64,000 bases of DNA from an uncultured Gammaproteobacteria bacterium (GTDB lineage Bacteria > Pseudomonadota > Gammaproteobacteria > Pseudomonadales > Pseudohongiellaceae), in contig CAILUG010000046.1 of NCBI GenBank assembly GCA_903837345.1, positions 108,430-172,429 on the forward strand, read 5' to 3'. A model generated the notes under the pieces. That model was given only the letters and a program-made list of their open reading frames with translations, made no database searches and had not been told where the DNA came from. The position numbers and the translations under genes were made by a program. Positions 16,601 to 27,535 of the stretch are shown one piece after another (the stretch's first letter is position 1; the number at the start of each line of letters is the position of its first letter).

Positions 16601-18410
16601 ATCTGTCAGAAGCAATCAGCAGCCCTTGTGGAGACTGATGGTCGTCTTCACGGTGATTGCCGCTCTGCTGATTGTGATTTGCTGGAAGCTGGCTGATTTG
16701 CAGGTGCTCAACAATGACGCCCTGCAGCGGGAAGGTGATGCCCGCACCTTGCGCAAGGAAGAAATTGTTGCCACCCGTGGCAACATTGTCGACCGCAACG
16801 GCGAGCCGCTTGCGATGAGTACGCCGGTAGTTACCTTGTGGGTCAATCCGCAGGAAGTGATGGAAAGCCCCGAGCAGGCCGAGTCGCTGGCAGCAGCTTT
16901 CACCAGTCTTGGTCTCGATGCGGAGCAGACACGCAAGCGCATCACCGACAAAGCTGCCAGTGAGTTCCTGTACCTGAAACGCCGGGTTCCCCCCGCCGAG
17001 GCGAAGGTAGTGCTTGATCGCAAGCTGAAGGGGGTCTACGCGATGGAAGAGTACAAGCGCTTCTATCCGATGGGTGAAGCGGCGGTACATCTGGTCGGAC
17101 TCACCAACAACGATGAGATAGGCCAGGAAGGACTCGAACTGGCCTATGAAGACTGGCTCAAGGGCACGCCGGGCTCACGCCAGGTTGTCAAAGACCGGAT
17201 CGGCAGACTCGTGCGTGACATGGGCGTCACCGCCAGTGCGGTTCCCGGCAATGATCTCGTGCTGAGCATAGATTCCCGTTTGCAATATCTTACTTACAAG
17301 GCGCTGAAAGAAGCTGTCGCACTGCGGCATGCCAAAACAGGCACAGCCACAGTGCTCGATGCGCGGACCGGCGAAGTGCTGGCAATGGTGAGTCAGCCGT
17401 CCTGGAATCCCAACAATCGTACCAGCCGCAACGAAGAAGGCCTCGTCAATCGTTCGATGGTAGATATGATGGAGCCGGGCTCCACCGCCAAGACTTTCAC
17501 TGCCACGGCTGCACTTGAGAGCGGCAAGTTCACACCTGACTCCATCATCGATACCCGCCCTGTCGTCATCGACAGCCATCTGCTGAAAGATCCTGTTGCA
17601 TACGGTCCTTCGAACCTGGCGCGCATTCTTGCCAAGTCGAGCAATGTGGGTGCCAGCAGGGTCGGTCTTGAGCTCGGCCACGAGGCGATGCTCGACGTGC
17701 TGAAACGCGTCGGTTTTGGCGAAAACATCGGCACCGGTTTCCCCGGCGAAGTCTCCGGCAACTTGCCTGCGCATGATCGCTGGAGCCGTAGTGACACTGC
17801 CTCCATGGCCTATGGTTATGGTTTCCAGGTGAATCAGCTGCAAATCGCACAGGCTTATTCGATCTATGCCAATCGTGGTATTCGCAAACCGGTTTCCTTG
17901 CTGAAAGTAAACAGCCCGGTAGAAGGCAAAAGAGTAGTGGATGCCAAGATTGCTGCCGATGTAGTACAGATGCTGGAAGGCGTCGTCGCCAAAGGCGGGA
18001 CTAGCGTGGCCGCCAATATTCCTGCCTACCATGTAGCTGGCAAGAGCGGCACTACCTGGTTGTATGTGACCAACCATGGTTATGACTCCCATAACTATAT
18101 CGCCCATTTTGCCGGTTTTGCGCCTGTCGATAATCCACGCGTCGTCATCGTGGTTTCAATCAAGCAGCCTGACACCAGTGCCGGTCAACATGTGGGCGGC
18201 GGCACGATGTCGGCGCCGGTATTCGCGCAAATTGCCGCTGGCGCCATGCGTATCCTGAACGTGCCGCCGGAAGTGCCAGGCAAAACCATTCATGCACCAG
18301 CATTAACAGTGCCACGTCCTCCGGTGGTGGACGAGCCTGACGCAGATGAAGCCCCTCCCGTGCTGGATGAGGTTGAAGTTGGCAGCGGCAACGGGGTGAC
18401 GCAACGATGA
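16593..18410 (+). CDS. ftsI: Peptidoglycan D,D-transpeptidase FtsI (penicillin-binding protein 3)
   Basis: Septal class B PBP that cross-links peptidoglycan and works with the glycosyltransferase FtsW. The 605 residues begin with one membrane anchor (about 10-30), then the pedestal domain. The transpeptidase triad motifs are intact: STAK with nucleophile Ser297, SSN (349-351) and KSGT (484-487). A Pro/acidic C-terminal extension follows the catalytic domain. The start is GTG 16593 inside ftsL; the stop overlaps the murE ATG by four bases. Confidence 0.97.
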   Translation: MTKSVRSNQQPLWRLMVVFTVIAALLIVICWKLADLQVLNNDALQREGDARTLRKEEIVATRGNIVDRNGEPLAMSTPVVTLWVNPQEVMESPEQAESLAAAFTSLGLDAEQTRKRITDKAASEFLYLKRRVPPAEAKVVLDRKLKGVYAMEEYKRFYPMGEAAVHLVGLTNNDEIGQEGLELAYEDWLKGTPGSRQVVKDRIGRLVRDMGVTASAVPGNDLVLSIDSRLQYLTYKALKEAVALRHAKTGTATVLDARTGEVLAMVSQPSWNPNNRTSRNEEGLVNRSMVDMMEPGSTAKTFTATAALESGKFTPDSIIDTRPVVIDSHLLKDPVAYGPSNLARILAKSSNVGASRVGLELGHEAMLDVLKRVGFGENIGTGFPGEVSGNLPAHDRWSRSDTASMAYGYGFQVNQLQIAQAYSIYANRGIRKPVSLLKVNSPVEGKRVVDAKIAADVVQMLEGVVAKGGTSVAANIPAYHVAGKSGTTWLYVTNHGYDSHNYIAHFAGFAPVDNPRVVIVVSIKQPDTSAGQHVGGGTMSAPVFAQIAAGAMRILNVPPEVPGKTIHAPALTVPRPPVVDEPDADEAPPVLDEVEVGSGNGVTQR

Positions 18411-19960
18411 TCACCCGGACACTTCAGTCGAGTGTACGTCTCTCTTCCGTGTTGCAAGGCATCTACCCTCTGCACGCAAGCAATGATCGTGAGTTGCACA
18501 ACATCACACTGGATTCGCGTCATGTATCGTCTGGCACCTTGTTCATGGCCTGCAAGGGCGCGAAATTCGACGGCAGAAAATTCATTGATCAGGCCATTGC
18601 CAAAGGTGCAGCAGCAGTGCTGGTGGAAGCCGATGAAGTGGATTGGTGTTGCGAGCAGGAAAAAGCCGGCGTGCCGATCCTGCCAGTGCTCAATCTGCAC
18701 GCACAAATGGCCGAACTGGCCGCACGATTCCACGGCGAACCCGGCAAGCAGTTGCGCATGATCGGTGTGACCGGCACCAACGGCAAAACCACCACTACCC
18801 AGTTGCTGGCCGCGGCATATAGTGCACTTGGTCATCGTTGTGGCGTCATCGGCACGCTGGGCAGTGGCATGTATGGATCTGCACTCGCCAGCAATGAGCA
18901 AGGCCCCGGCACCACGCCTGATGCTGTGGCCATGCAGGGCATTCTTGCCGCCATGCGCGAGCAACAGGCAGATACCGTGGTGATGGAAGTATCTTCGCAT
19001 GCACTCGACCAGCGTCGTGTGCTGGTGGATGACTATGTCGTGGCTGTTTTTACCAATCTCAGCCGTGATCATCTTGACTACCACGGTTCGATGGAGGCCT
19101 ACGGCGAGGCCAAACGTCTGTTGTTCAAGGGCCGTTCATTGCAGCTGGCGGTGCTGAATGCCGATGATCCCTACACAAGCGCAACTGCCACCCGGCTGCC
19201 GGCAGACGTGCGCTGTTTTACCTGGAGCATCCAAAACCCGTCCGCGGACATCCAGGCCACATCTGCCAGATTCCGCCATGACGGTGTTGAACTGGCAGTG
19301 AGAACCCCGTGGGGCAAATTTGCAATTGCCAGTTCACTGCTTGGTTCATTCAATGTCAGTAATTTGCTGGCAGTGCTGACGACGGTGCTGGCTGCAGAAT
19401 CATTGAATGCCGCATTTGATCCGGCAGCACTGGTTGCTGTCGTAGCAGGTCTCAAGCCGGTTGTGGGAAGAATGCAGTTGTGCAGTGGTTATCCGGTGAC
19501 GGCAGTCATCGATTATGCGCATACGCCAGACGGGCTGAAAAATGCTTTACAGGCCGTGCGGGAGCATTGTCAGGGCAGGTTGTGGTGTGTCACAGGCTGC
19601 GGTGGTGAGCGGGATCGCGGCAAGCGTCCGCAGATGGCTGCAATTGCCGAGCAACTGTCCGACCAACTCGTGCTCACAGATGACAATCCGCGCAATGAAG
19701 CATCTGCATCCATATTGACCGACATGCAGGCCGGACTTGTGCATCCCTCGCGCGCCAGCACTATTGCTGATCGTGGCGCAGCAATCCGTTTTGCACTTGG
19801 CGCTGCGGAACCTGGCGACGTTGTACTGATTGCCGGCAAAGGTCACGAGCAATACCAGGAAATTGCAGGGATACGTCACGCATTCAGTGATGCTGTGCTT
19901 GCAGAAGCGACATTGCAGCAGCGTTTTGGCAGCAAGGGTGCAATGGGGGTGGCTGGATGA
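18407..19960 (+). CDS. murE: UDP-N-acetylmuramoyl-L-alanyl-D-glutamate:meso-diaminopimelate ligase MurE
   Basis: ATP-dependent Mur ligase that adds the third residue of the peptide stem in the cytoplasm. GTNGKTTT (123-130) is the ATP-binding loop. The DNPR motif (Asp426-Arg429, within TDDNPRNE) is the one that selects meso-diaminopimelate rather than lysine, so the wall is of the DAP type. The length is 517 residues, slightly above the usual 490-500. Both ends overlap neighbours by four bases (ftsI and murF). Confidence 0.97.
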   Translation: MITRTLQSSVRLSSVLQGIYPLHASNDRELHNITLDSRHVSSGTLFMACKGAKFDGRKFIDQAIAKGAAAVLVEADEVDWCCEQEKAGVPILPVLNLHAQMAELAARFHGEPGKQLRMIGVTGTNGKTTTTQLLAAAYSALGHRCGVIGTLGSGMYGSALASNEQGPGTTPDAVAMQGILAAMREQQADTVVMEVSSHALDQRRVLVDDYVVAVFTNLSRDHLDYHGSMEAYGEAKRLLFKGRSLQLAVLNADDPYTSATATRLPADVRCFTWSIQNPSADIQATSARFRHDGVELAVRTPWGKFAIASSLLGSFNVSNLLAVLTTVLAAESLNAAFDPAALVAVVAGLKPVVGRMQLCSGYPVTAVIDYAHTPDGLKNALQAVREHCQGRLWCVTGCGGERDRGKRPQMAAIAEQLSDQLVLTDDNPRNEASASILTDMQAGLVHPSRASTIADRGAAIRFALGAAEPGDVVLIAGKGHEQYQEIAGIRHAFSDAVLAEATLQQRFGSKGAMGVAG

Positions 19961-21318
19961 TCGAAGCCATGCGTCTGTCACAATTGCAACAGATTACTGC
20001 CGGCCATTTGCAGGGCGAAGATCGCAGCTTTACTGCAGTGAGTACCGATACGCGTACCCTGCAACCCGGCCAATTGTTTTTTGCACTCAAGGGGCCCAAT
20101 TTCAACGGCAACAAGTTCGTGCAACTGGCTGCAGAAAAACGGGCCTGTGCTGCAGTGGTGAGTGAGCCGGTCATCTCAAGCATCCCCACGCTGCAAGTGG
20201 ATGACACCCGTATTGCGCTTGGCCAGCTTGGTGGCCATGTGCGCCGGCAATCGCGGGCATGCATAGTTGCGCTCACCGGCAGCCAGGGCAAAACCACTGT
20301 GAAGGAAATGACGGCTGCCATTCTGCGGCAGGCCGGACAAGTGCTCAGCACCGAAGGCAACCTCAACAATGATTACGGCGTGCCGTTGACCCTGCTGCAG
20401 CTCGAATCCGTGCACAAATTTGCAGTAATTGAGTTGGGTGCCAATGCGGCAGGTGAAGTTGCCTACACCGCACGGCTGACCCAACCCGATATTGCCCACA
20501 TCACTTGTGTGGCGCCAACCCATGTCGAAGGTTTCGGTTCGCTGGAGGGAGTGGCAACCGCGAAAGCGGAAATCTGGCAAGGCCTGCAGGAAGCGGGTGT
20601 GGCTGTCCTGAATCTTGATGACAGCAACATCATGCAGAATTTCATGCCGCGCCACGGATTGCGCGTGGTGACTATCAGCGCCACCGGCAAGGCGCTCGCC
20701 GACTACCGCATCGAGCAGATGGTCGACCATGGTTTGTCTGGATCACACTTTGAACTGTTTGCACCACAGGGAGCAGTGACAATCAGGCTTGTATTGCCCG
20801 GACGGCACAACGCCGCCAATGCGCTGGCTGCCGCAGCCATGGCGCTCGAAGCCGGCGCCACACTGGCGCAGGTCAGAACGGGTCTGGAATCCATGCACAG
20901 TGTCAAAGGCCGCCTGGTGATCAAGCGTGGACGTCATCAGGCAGTTGTACTGGACGACAGTTACAACGCCAGTCCTGCTTCCTTCAAGGCCGCCATAGAC
21001 GTGCTGGCCATGCAACCGGGCATTCGCATCGTTGCTGCGGGCGACATGGGTGAACTCGGGGCACTCAAGCAAGCGGGTCATCGCGAAGTGGGCGCTTATG
21101 CCAGGGCCTGCGGCATCGACCAGTTCTATGCAACCGGCACCCTGATGCAGGAAGCGCTGGATGCATTTGGTCCGGGTGGAGTGCATGCCGCGGACTGGTC
21201 GGAGCTTGGTCGCTTGCTGCAAGAAAAGCTGGATTCGCAGGTAAGCGTGCTGGTGAAAGGTTCACGTAGTGCAGGCATGGAGCGAGTCGTCGACATGCTG
21301 GTGGAAAACGGGGGTTAG
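19957..21318 (+). CDS. murF: UDP-N-acetylmuramoyl-tripeptide:D-alanyl-D-alanine ligase MurF
   Basis: Adds the D-Ala-D-Ala dipeptide (made by Ddl, 27528-28469) to UDP-MurNAc-tripeptide. The 453 residues have the ATP loop GSQGKTT (108-114), the ELGANAAGEV and LDDSYNASPASF blocks, and the three-domain Mur ligase layout. The ATG overlaps the murE stop (ATGA); mraY follows three bases after its stop. Confidence 0.97.
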   Translation: MIEAMRLSQLQQITAGHLQGEDRSFTAVSTDTRTLQPGQLFFALKGPNFNGNKFVQLAAEKRACAAVVSEPVISSIPTLQVDDTRIALGQLGGHVRRQSRACIVALTGSQGKTTVKEMTAAILRQAGQVLSTEGNLNNDYGVPLTLLQLESVHKFAVIELGANAAGEVAYTARLTQPDIAHITCVAPTHVEGFGSLEGVATAKAEIWQGLQEAGVAVLNLDDSNIMQNFMPRHGLRVVTISATGKALADYRIEQMVDHGLSGSHFELFAPQGAVTIRLVLPGRHNAANALAAAAMALEAGATLAQVRTGLESMHSVKGRLVIKRGRHQAVVLDDSYNASPASFKAAIDVLAMQPGIRIVAAGDMGELGALKQAGHREVGAYARACGIDQFYATGTLMQEALDAFGPGGVHAADWSELGRLLQEKLDSQVSVLVKGSRSAGMERVVDMLVENGG

Positions 21319-21321
21319 TTC

Positions 21322-22404
21322 ATGTTGCTTTGGTTGACACATTATCTTGAACAGTACAACAACGGCTTTCAGGTGTTCCAGTACCTGACAGTGCGCGCCA
21401 TCATGGGTGTGCTGACTGCGTTGTGTCTGTCGCTGTTGATCGGGCCGGCAGTAATCCGTCGCTTGACCAACCAGAAGATCGGGCAGGTGGTGCGCGAAGA
21501 CGGACCGCAAACCCATCTCAGCAAAGCCGGCACTCCAACCATGGGTGGCGCGCTGATCCTGATGAGCATCCTCGCCAGCAGCCTGTTGTGGTCAGATCTC
21601 AAAAACCACTATGTGTGGGTGGTGATGCTGGTGACAGCAGGCTTCGGCGCCATTGGCTGGGTTGATGATTATCGCAAGGTCTTTGAACGCAATCCGAAAG
21701 GATTGCCGGCCAAATGGAAATATTTCTGGCAGAGCGTGTTGGGTCTCGCCACTGCTGTCTATTTGTACACTGCTGCCGTTGCTCCGGCAGAAACCCAGTT
21801 GTTCGTGCCGTTTTTCAAAAACATCGCCATTCATCTCGGTGTGTTCTACGTGCTGCTCACCTATTTCATGGTGGTGGGGTTCAGCAATGCCGTGAATCTG
21901 ACAGACGGACTTGATGGTCTGGCAATCCTGCCCAGTGTGATGGTGGCGGCAGCACTGGCCATCATTGCCTATCTCACAGGCAACAGCGCGTTTTCTGCCT
22001 ACCTCAACATTCCATATATCGCAGGGACTGGCGAACTGGTGGTTTATTGCAGTGCACTGGCCGGTGCCGGCCTCGGATTTCTGTGGTTCAACACTTATCC
22101 CGCGCAGATTTTCATGGGTGATGTCGGGGCACTGGCGCTCGGCGCTGCACTGGGTGTGATCGCCGTGATGATCCGCAATGAAATTGTGCTGATCATCATG
22201 GGTGGCGTGTTCGTGATGGAAACCGTGTCGGTAATGCTGCAAGTGGCGTCGTTCAAGCTCACTGGCAAGCGCATATTCCGCATGGCGCCGATCCATCACC
22301 ATTTTGAACTGAAAGGCTGGCCGGAGCCGCGCGTGATCGTGCGCTTCTGGATCATCACGATCATTCTCGTGCTGATCGGGCTGGGCACACTCAAATTCAG
22401 GTAA
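21322..22404 (+). CDS. mraY: Phospho-N-acetylmuramoyl-pentapeptide transferase MraY
   Basis: Integral membrane enzyme that moves phospho-MurNAc-pentapeptide from UDP to undecaprenyl phosphate, forming lipid I. It has 360 residues and about ten hydrophobic helices. Signature segments: [28 protein letters not shown] (aspartate pair), [10 protein letters not shown] and the C-terminal [15 protein letters not shown] histidine loop. All are intact. Located between murF and murD as usual. Confidence 0.98.
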   Translation: MLLWLTHYLEQYNNGFQVFQYLTVRAIMGVLTALCLSLLIGPAVIRRLTNQKIGQVVREDGPQTHLSKAGTPTMGGALILMSILASSLLWSDLKNHYVWVVMLVTAGFGAIGWVDDYRKVFERNPKGLPAKWKYFWQSVLGLATAVYLYTAAVAPAETQLFVPFFKNIAIHLGVFYVLLTYFMVVGFSNAVNLTDGLDGLAILPSVMVAAALAIIAYLTGNSAFSAYLNIPYIAGTGELVVYCSALAGAGLGFLWFNTYPAQIFMGDVGALALGAALGVIAVMIRNEIVLIIMGGVFVMETVSVMLQVASFKLTGKRIFRMAPIHHHFELKGWPEPRVIVRFWIITIILVLIGLGTLKFR

Positions 22405-22412
22405 GCGGAAAC

Positions 22413-23753
22413 ATGCAACTGGCAGCCAATACAACGCATGTAATAGTCGGTCTGGGCAAGACCGGGCTGTCATGCGCGCGCTGGTTGCGCAAGCAGGGCA
22501 TCAGCTTTGCAGCGGTGGATACCCGCGCAGAACCGCCGGGACTCGCGGCATTCCGCAATGAATTTGCCGGTGTGCAAATCGAGTGCGGCGCATTGCAGGC
22601 AGAGACCCTGCAACAGGCACAAATGCTGGTGATGAGTCCAGGTGTGGATCCGCGTGATGCGGCAGTGCGCAGGGCTGTCGCCAAAGGTGCGAAGCTGACT
22701 GGTGATGTGGACATGTTTGCCCGGGCAGCGGGTGCACCGCTGGTGGCCATTACCGGTTCCAATGCCAAGAGCACAGTCACGACCCTGGTGGGAGACATGG
22801 CCAAGGCTGCCGGCGTGAAAACGGCCGTATGCGGCAATATCGGTACGCCGGTACTTGATGTGCTCGACGGCACCAACTACGAGTTGTATGTGCTCGAGCT
22901 CTCCAGTTTCCAGCTTGAAACCACCCACAATCTCAATGCCAAAGTTGCCACTGTGCTGAATATGAGCCCTGATCACATGGATCGATATGATTCGATGCAG
23001 GCTTATCACGCTGCCAAACACCGCATCTTCCAGGGTTGTAGCCAGATCGTCATCAATCGTGATGATCCGCTGAGCCGACCCTTGTTGCCCGCCACTGTGC
23101 TATCCACAAGCTTCGGCGTGAATCATGACGACAGCAGGGAATTTTCAGTGATCCATTACAACGGCAAGCCTCACCTGGCCTGGAATCGTGAACCGCTGAT
23201 GCAGGTGAATGAGCTGAAAATTGCAGGACAACACAATGTGGCCAATGCTCTGGCAGCACTGGCGCTTGGCAAGGCCGCGGGACTCGAATTTGCGCCGATG
23301 CTGGCCACGCTGCGGTTGTTCGCCGGCTTGCCGCATCGTTGCCAATGGATTGCCACTGTCAATGATGTGCCCTGGTACAACGATTCCAAGGGCACCAATG
23401 TCGGTGCCAGCGTGGCAGCGATTACCGGGTTGGGTTCCCATGGCAAAGTCATCCTGCTGGCTGGCGGTCAAGGCAAGGGCGCCGACTTCAGGGAGCTCGC
23501 CCCTGTCATGCGCAAGCATGGCAGTCGTGCCATCCTGTTCGGGGAAGACGCCGGCAGGATTGCAGCAGTACTTGCAGATGTGGTGCCGGTCGAGCGCGTT
23601 GCGTCACTGCAGGCGGCAATCAATTTTGCGCGGGAAATTGCCAAGGCAGGTGAACTGGTACTGCTTTCACCAGCCTGCGCCAGCTTTGACATGTTCAACA
23701 ATTATGAGCATCGCGGCGAAGAGTTCACACGCATGGTGAGGTCGCTGGCATGA
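22413..23753 (+). CDS. murD: UDP-N-acetylmuramoylalanine:D-glutamate ligase MurD
   Basis: Adds D-glutamate to UDP-MurNAc-L-Ala. The 446 residues have a UDP-binding N-terminal domain (VGLGKTGLSCARWL), the ATP loop GSNAKSTVTTL, and the C-terminal ligase domain with YNDSKGTNVGAS and LLAGGQGKGADF. The stop overlaps the ftsW ATG by four bases. Confidence 0.97.
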   Translation: MQLAANTTHVIVGLGKTGLSCARWLRKQGISFAAVDTRAEPPGLAAFRNEFAGVQIECGALQAETLQQAQMLVMSPGVDPRDAAVRRAVAKGAKLTGDVDMFARAAGAPLVAITGSNAKSTVTTLVGDMAKAAGVKTAVCGNIGTPVLDVLDGTNYELYVLELSSFQLETTHNLNAKVATVLNMSPDHMDRYDSMQAYHAAKHRIFQGCSQIVINRDDPLSRPLLPATVLSTSFGVNHDDSREFSVIHYNGKPHLAWNREPLMQVNELKIAGQHNVANALAALALGKAAGLEFAPMLATLRLFAGLPHRCQWIATVNDVPWYNDSKGTNVGASVAAITGLGSHGKVILLAGGQGKGADFRELAPVMRKHGSRAILFGEDAGRIAAVLADVVPVERVASLQAAINFAREIAKAGELVLLSPACASFDMFNNYEHRGEEFTRMVRSLA

Positions 23754-24955
23754 CCACCATGACGATGCCCCACACCCTCAGTACCCGCCAGTACTTCGGC
23801 GATCCGCCGCTGATGATCATGTCGATGCTGCTGCTTACTTTCGGGCTGGTGATGATGACTTCCGCCTCGATCGAAGTTGCCAGCCGCACGTATGGCGACA
23901 TCTTCTACTTTTTCAAACGCCAGTTGTTATTCCTCGCAGTAGGGCTGGTGATGGGTGGTGCCATCATCATGAACCCGATGCGGCTCTGGTACCGCAGCAG
24001 TGTGCTGCTGTTGTTCATCTCCTACCTGTTGCTGGTGATGGTGCTGATCCCGGGCATCGGTCACAAAGTCAACGGTTCTTCCCGGTGGATATCATTGCCA
24101 GGCTTCTCGCTGCAGCCATCCGAAGTTGCGAAATTGTTCGTGGTGGTCTTTACCGCCTGGTTCCTCAGCCGTCATCGCGAGCTGGTTCGTTCTTCGTTGC
24201 GCGGTCTCATCTATCCGGCACTGTTGCTGGCACCAGTAGTGGGGCTGTTGCTGCTCGAACCGGATTTCGGCGCCACGGTAGTGCTGTGTCTTGCTGTGAT
24301 GGGCATGCTGTTCCTTGGCGGTATCAACCTGTTCTACATGATTCTGGCGGGTGGCATTCTCGGCGGTGGCGCCGTTCTGGCGATGGTCACTTCTGCCTAC
24401 CGTCTGCACCGCGTTACCACTTATCTGCAGATGATGCAGAACCCGTTCAGCGAAGATGTGGTGTTCGGCGACGGTTACCAGCTGGCACAGTCACTGATAG
24501 GTTTCGGCCGTGGCGAATGGTTTGGCGTCGGTCTTGGCAACAGCATCCAGAAAATGTATTTCCTGCCGGAAGCCCACACGGATTTCGTGCTGGCTATCAT
24601 CGCTGAAGAACTGGGATTGTTCGGGGTGATGCTGTTGTTGATCCTGTTCTTTGCATTTATCGCCCGTGCTCTCATCATTTCCCGTCGCAATGAAGAAAGC
24701 GGCCGTCTGTTCGCTGCCTATCTCGGCTATGGCATCACGTTGCTGTTCCTGGGCCAGTTGGTCATCAACTCGGCAGTGAACGTGGGGTTGTTGCCGACCA
24801 AGGGTCTGACGCTGCCGTTCCTGAGCTATGGTGGATCGAGTCTGATCATGTGCATGGTGATGGTGGCGATCCTGTTGCGCATCGACATTGAGCATCATCT
24901 GTACACCACACAACCGCGTGCAATGCCGCCACAGCACATGGGAGAAGTCCGATGA
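23750..24955 (+). CDS. ftsW: Septal peptidoglycan glycosyltransferase FtsW (SEDS family)
   Basis: Polytopic SEDS protein that polymerises lipid II at the septum together with FtsI. The 401 residues contain about ten membrane helices and the diagnostic motifs KVNGSSRWI, PSEVAKLFVV (which includes the Glu/Lys region), LLEPDFGATVV, and near the C-terminus GLLPTKGLTLPFLSYGGSS. It overlaps murD and murG by four bases at each end. Confidence 0.97.
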   Translation: MTTMTMPHTLSTRQYFGDPPLMIMSMLLLTFGLVMMTSASIEVASRTYGDIFYFFKRQLLFLAVGLVMGGAIIMNPMRLWYRSSVLLLFISYLLLVMVLIPGIGHKVNGSSRWISLPGFSLQPSEVAKLFVVVFTAWFLSRHRELVRSSLRGLIYPALLLAPVVGLLLLEPDFGATVVLCLAVMGMLFLGGINLFYMILAGGILGGGAVLAMVTSAYRLHRVTTYLQMMQNPFSEDVVFGDGYQLAQSLIGFGRGEWFGVGLGNSIQKMYFLPEAHTDFVLAIIAEELGLFGVMLLLILFFAFIARALIISRRNEESGRLFAAYLGYGITLLFLGQLVINSAVNVGLLPTKGLTLPFLSYGGSSLIMCMVMVAILLRIDIEHHLYTTQPRAMPPQHMGEVR

Positions 24956-26100
24956 CAGCTCCCGTGCTGCAACCGAAAATACTGATCATGGCCGGTGGCA
25001 CCGGTGGCCACGTGTTCCCGGCGCTGACCATTGCCAATGAACTCATTGCCAGGGGTTCGCATGTGGAATGGCTGGGCACTCGTGCCGGCATCGAAGCCCG
25101 CGTGCTTGCCGATACCTTCATCCCGCTGCATTTCATCAGCGTGGCAGGTCTGCGAGGCAAGAGTGTGCTGCGCAAACTGCTGGCTCCCTTCACTGTCTTG
25201 TTTGCAACTATCCAGTCACTGCTGTTGATCCATCGTATCAATCCTGCCTGTGTACTGGGCATGGGTGGCTATGTCACCGGCCCCGGTGGTGTGGCCGCGC
25301 GTCTGCTCGGCAAGACCCTGCTGATCCATGAACAGAACGCAGTGGCAGGCCTGGCCAACGCCTTGCTGTATCCGCTGGCGCGGCAGGTGCTGGAAGGATT
25401 CCCGGGAGCTTTCGCACGCAAATTCGGCTCTTCGTTGCTGGGTCGTGACAAGGCGGCAATGGCGAAAAAAATCATCTACGTTGGCAACCCGGTGCGGGCT
25501 GACATTCTGGCAATCGATCCGCCACAGCAGCGCATGGCGGGTCATCAGGGTCCGGCACGGCTTTTGGTGTTGGGCGGCAGTCTGGGGGCTGCAGTATTCA
25601 ATGAACTGGTGCCGGCGGCGCTGGCCGGCATCAATGAATCCCGACGGCCACAAGTGCGGCACCAGTGCGGCCGCAACAAGTTGCAGGCAACTTTGCAGGG
25701 TTACCAGTCAGCAGGGCTGCATATGGATGAACAACTCAAGGTGAGTGAATTCATCGACAACATGGCGGAAGCCTATCAGTGGGCGGATGTGGTGTTGAGT
25801 CGCGCCGGCGCCAGTACGCTGGCCGAGCTTGCTGCGATTGGCATGCCGGCGATTCTGGTGCCGTATCCGTTTGCTGCCGACAATCACCAGGCAGTCAATG
25901 CCGGACAACTGGCAGCAGCAGGCGCCGCCAGTGTATTGCCGCAACAAGGATTGACCGCCGATTCGCTGCGCCAGGTGCTGGTGAACGTTGTGGCCAATCG
26001 TGCACAGCTGCTGCAACAAGCCGAGGCATCCCGCAAGGCAGGCAAACGTGATGCCGGCAGTGTGGTGGCCAACCTGTGTCTGGAGGCGTGCAATGGCTGA
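24952..26100 (+). CDS. murG: UDP-N-acetylglucosamine:lipid I N-acetylglucosaminyltransferase MurG
   Basis: Peripheral inner-membrane GT28 enzyme converting lipid I to lipid II. The 382 residues (E. coli has 355) begin with the G-loop [13 protein letters not shown], contain [15 protein letters not shown] and [11 protein letters not shown], and end with the nucleotide-sugar domain marked by [17 protein letters not shown] and [11 protein letters not shown]. Its stop lies inside the start of murC. Confidence 0.97.
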   Translation: MTAPVLQPKILIMAGGTGGHVFPALTIANELIARGSHVEWLGTRAGIEARVLADTFIPLHFISVAGLRGKSVLRKLLAPFTVLFATIQSLLLIHRINPACVLGMGGYVTGPGGVAARLLGKTLLIHEQNAVAGLANALLYPLARQVLEGFPGAFARKFGSSLLGRDKAAMAKKIIYVGNPVRADILAIDPPQQRMAGHQGPARLLVLGGSLGAAVFNELVPAALAGINESRRPQVRHQCGRNKLQATLQGYQSAGLHMDEQLKVSEFIDNMAEAYQWADVVLSRAGASTLAELAAIGMPAILVPYPFAADNHQAVNAGQLAAAGAASVLPQQGLTADSLRQVLVNVVANRAQLLQQAEASRKAGKRDAGSVVANLCLEACNG

Positions 26101-27535
26101 AGCCGGTCTCAATCTTTCCCGAACCGGCAATATTCCGGAGATGCGCCGCATCCACAATATCCATTTCATCGGTATCGGTGGCGCCGGCATGAGCGGCATT
26201 GCCGAAGTGTTGCTCAACCAGGGCTATGCGATTTCCGGTTCGGATCTGGGTGAGTCGGCGACAACCCGCCGGCTGCGTTCACTGGGTGCCACCGTGCATA
26301 TTGGCCATAAGGTGGAAAATCTTGGTGCTGCCGATGTGGTGGTGGTATCGACTGCAATCGACAGCAACAACGCTGAAATCAAAAATGCGATTGAACGTCG
26401 CATTCCGATCATCCGTCGCGCTGAAATGCTGGCAGAGCTGATGCGGTACCGTCATTCGATCGTGATAGCCGGCACGCATGGCAAAACCACGACCACCAGT
26501 CTGATCGCATCGCTGCTGGCACAGGGCGGCATGGATCCCACTTACGTGATCGGTGGCCTGCTTACCAGTGCCGGCACCAATGCCAAGCTGGGTGCCAGCC
26601 GCTACATGGTGGCAGAAGCGGATGAGAGCGATGCATCATTCCTGCATCTGTTGCCGATGGTAGCCGTGGTCACCAACATTGATGATGACCACATGGGTAC
26701 CTATGACGGTGATTTCGAAAAGCTGAAACAGACCTTCATCACATTCCTGCACAACCTGCCGTTTTACGGGTTGGCAGTGTTGTGTATCGATGATCCGGTG
26801 GTTCGCGACATCATGCCGGGTGTTTCGCGCCCGGTGCTTACCTACGGGTTTTCCGAGCAGGCTGATTTCCGCATCAGCGATGTGGTGCAGAAAGGCCGTG
26901 TCACCAGTTTTGCAGTGCAGCGACCCGGCCATGCCCACAAGCTGCCAATCACGATCAACATGCCTGGCATCCACAACGTGCTGAATGCCACAGCTGCGAT
27001 CACTGTGGCTACTGATGAAAAATTAGCCGACAAGGACATCCAGGCCGGCATTGCCGCTTTCCAGGGAGTAGGTCGCCGTTTCGATGTGCAGGCACCACTT
27101 CATTGCAAGCGCGGCACTGTAATGCTGGTTGATGACTACGGCCATCACCCGACTGAGGTTGCCGCCAATATCCGCGCGATCCGCGATGGCTGGCCTGACA
27201 AGCGCCTGGTGATGATTTACCAGCCGCATCGCTACAGCCGCACCCATGATCTCTACGACGATTTCGTTGATGTGCTCGGCGAAGTGGATTTGCTGTTGAT
27301 GCTGGAAGTCTATTCGGCAGGCGAAAAGCCGATCAAAGGGGCAGACAGCAAAAACCTGTGCCGCAGCATCCGTCAGCGCGGCCAGCTTGATCCGGTACTG
27401 GTGAAGAAACCGGAAGAGCTCAAGCATATTCTCAATGAGGTGTTGCGCGATGGTGACATCCTGGTGACACAAGGTGCCGGCAACATCGGCATGCTTTGCA
27501 AGCAGTTGTCAGCGGAGGGTCTTGGCGATGCATGA
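26093..27535 (+). CDS. murC: UDP-N-acetylmuramate:L-alanine ligase MurC
   Basis: First Mur ligase; adds L-alanine to UDP-MurNAc. The 480 residues start at ATG 26093, which has GGAGG 7 bases upstream and overlaps the murG stop by eight bases; the frame is open further upstream but only as a shadow of murG. Motifs: [20 protein letters not shown] loop [21 protein letters not shown], and [10 protein letters not shown] in the ligase domain. Confidence 0.97.
   Translation: MAEAGLNLSRTGNIPEMRRIHNIHFIGIGGAGMSGIAEVLLNQGYAISGSDLGESATTRRLRSLGATVHIGHKVENLGAADVVVVSTAIDSNNAEIKNAIERRIPIIRRAEMLAELMRYRHSIVIAGTHGKTTTTSLIASLLAQGGMDPTYVIGGLLTSAGTNAKLGASRYMVAEADESDASFLHLLPMVAVVTNIDDDHMGTYDGDFEKLKQTFITFLHNLPFYGLAVLCIDDPVVRDIMPGVSRPVLTYGFSEQADFRISDVVQKGRVTSFAVQRPGHAHKLPITINMPGIHNVLNATAAITVATDEKLADKDIQAGIAAFQGVGRRFDVQAPLHCKRGTVMLVDDYGHHPTEVAANIRAIRDGWPDKRLVMIYQPHRYSRTHDLYDDFVDVLGEVDLLLMLEVYSAGEKPIKGADSKNLCRSIRQRGQLDPVLVKKPEELKHILNEVLRDGDILVTQGAGNIGMLCKQLSAEGLGDA

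Noticed and set aside
17175..18107. 310-codon frame antisense to ftsI
   Set aside because: It is a shadow of a GC-biased real gene on the other strand, with no start signal and no recognisable protein.
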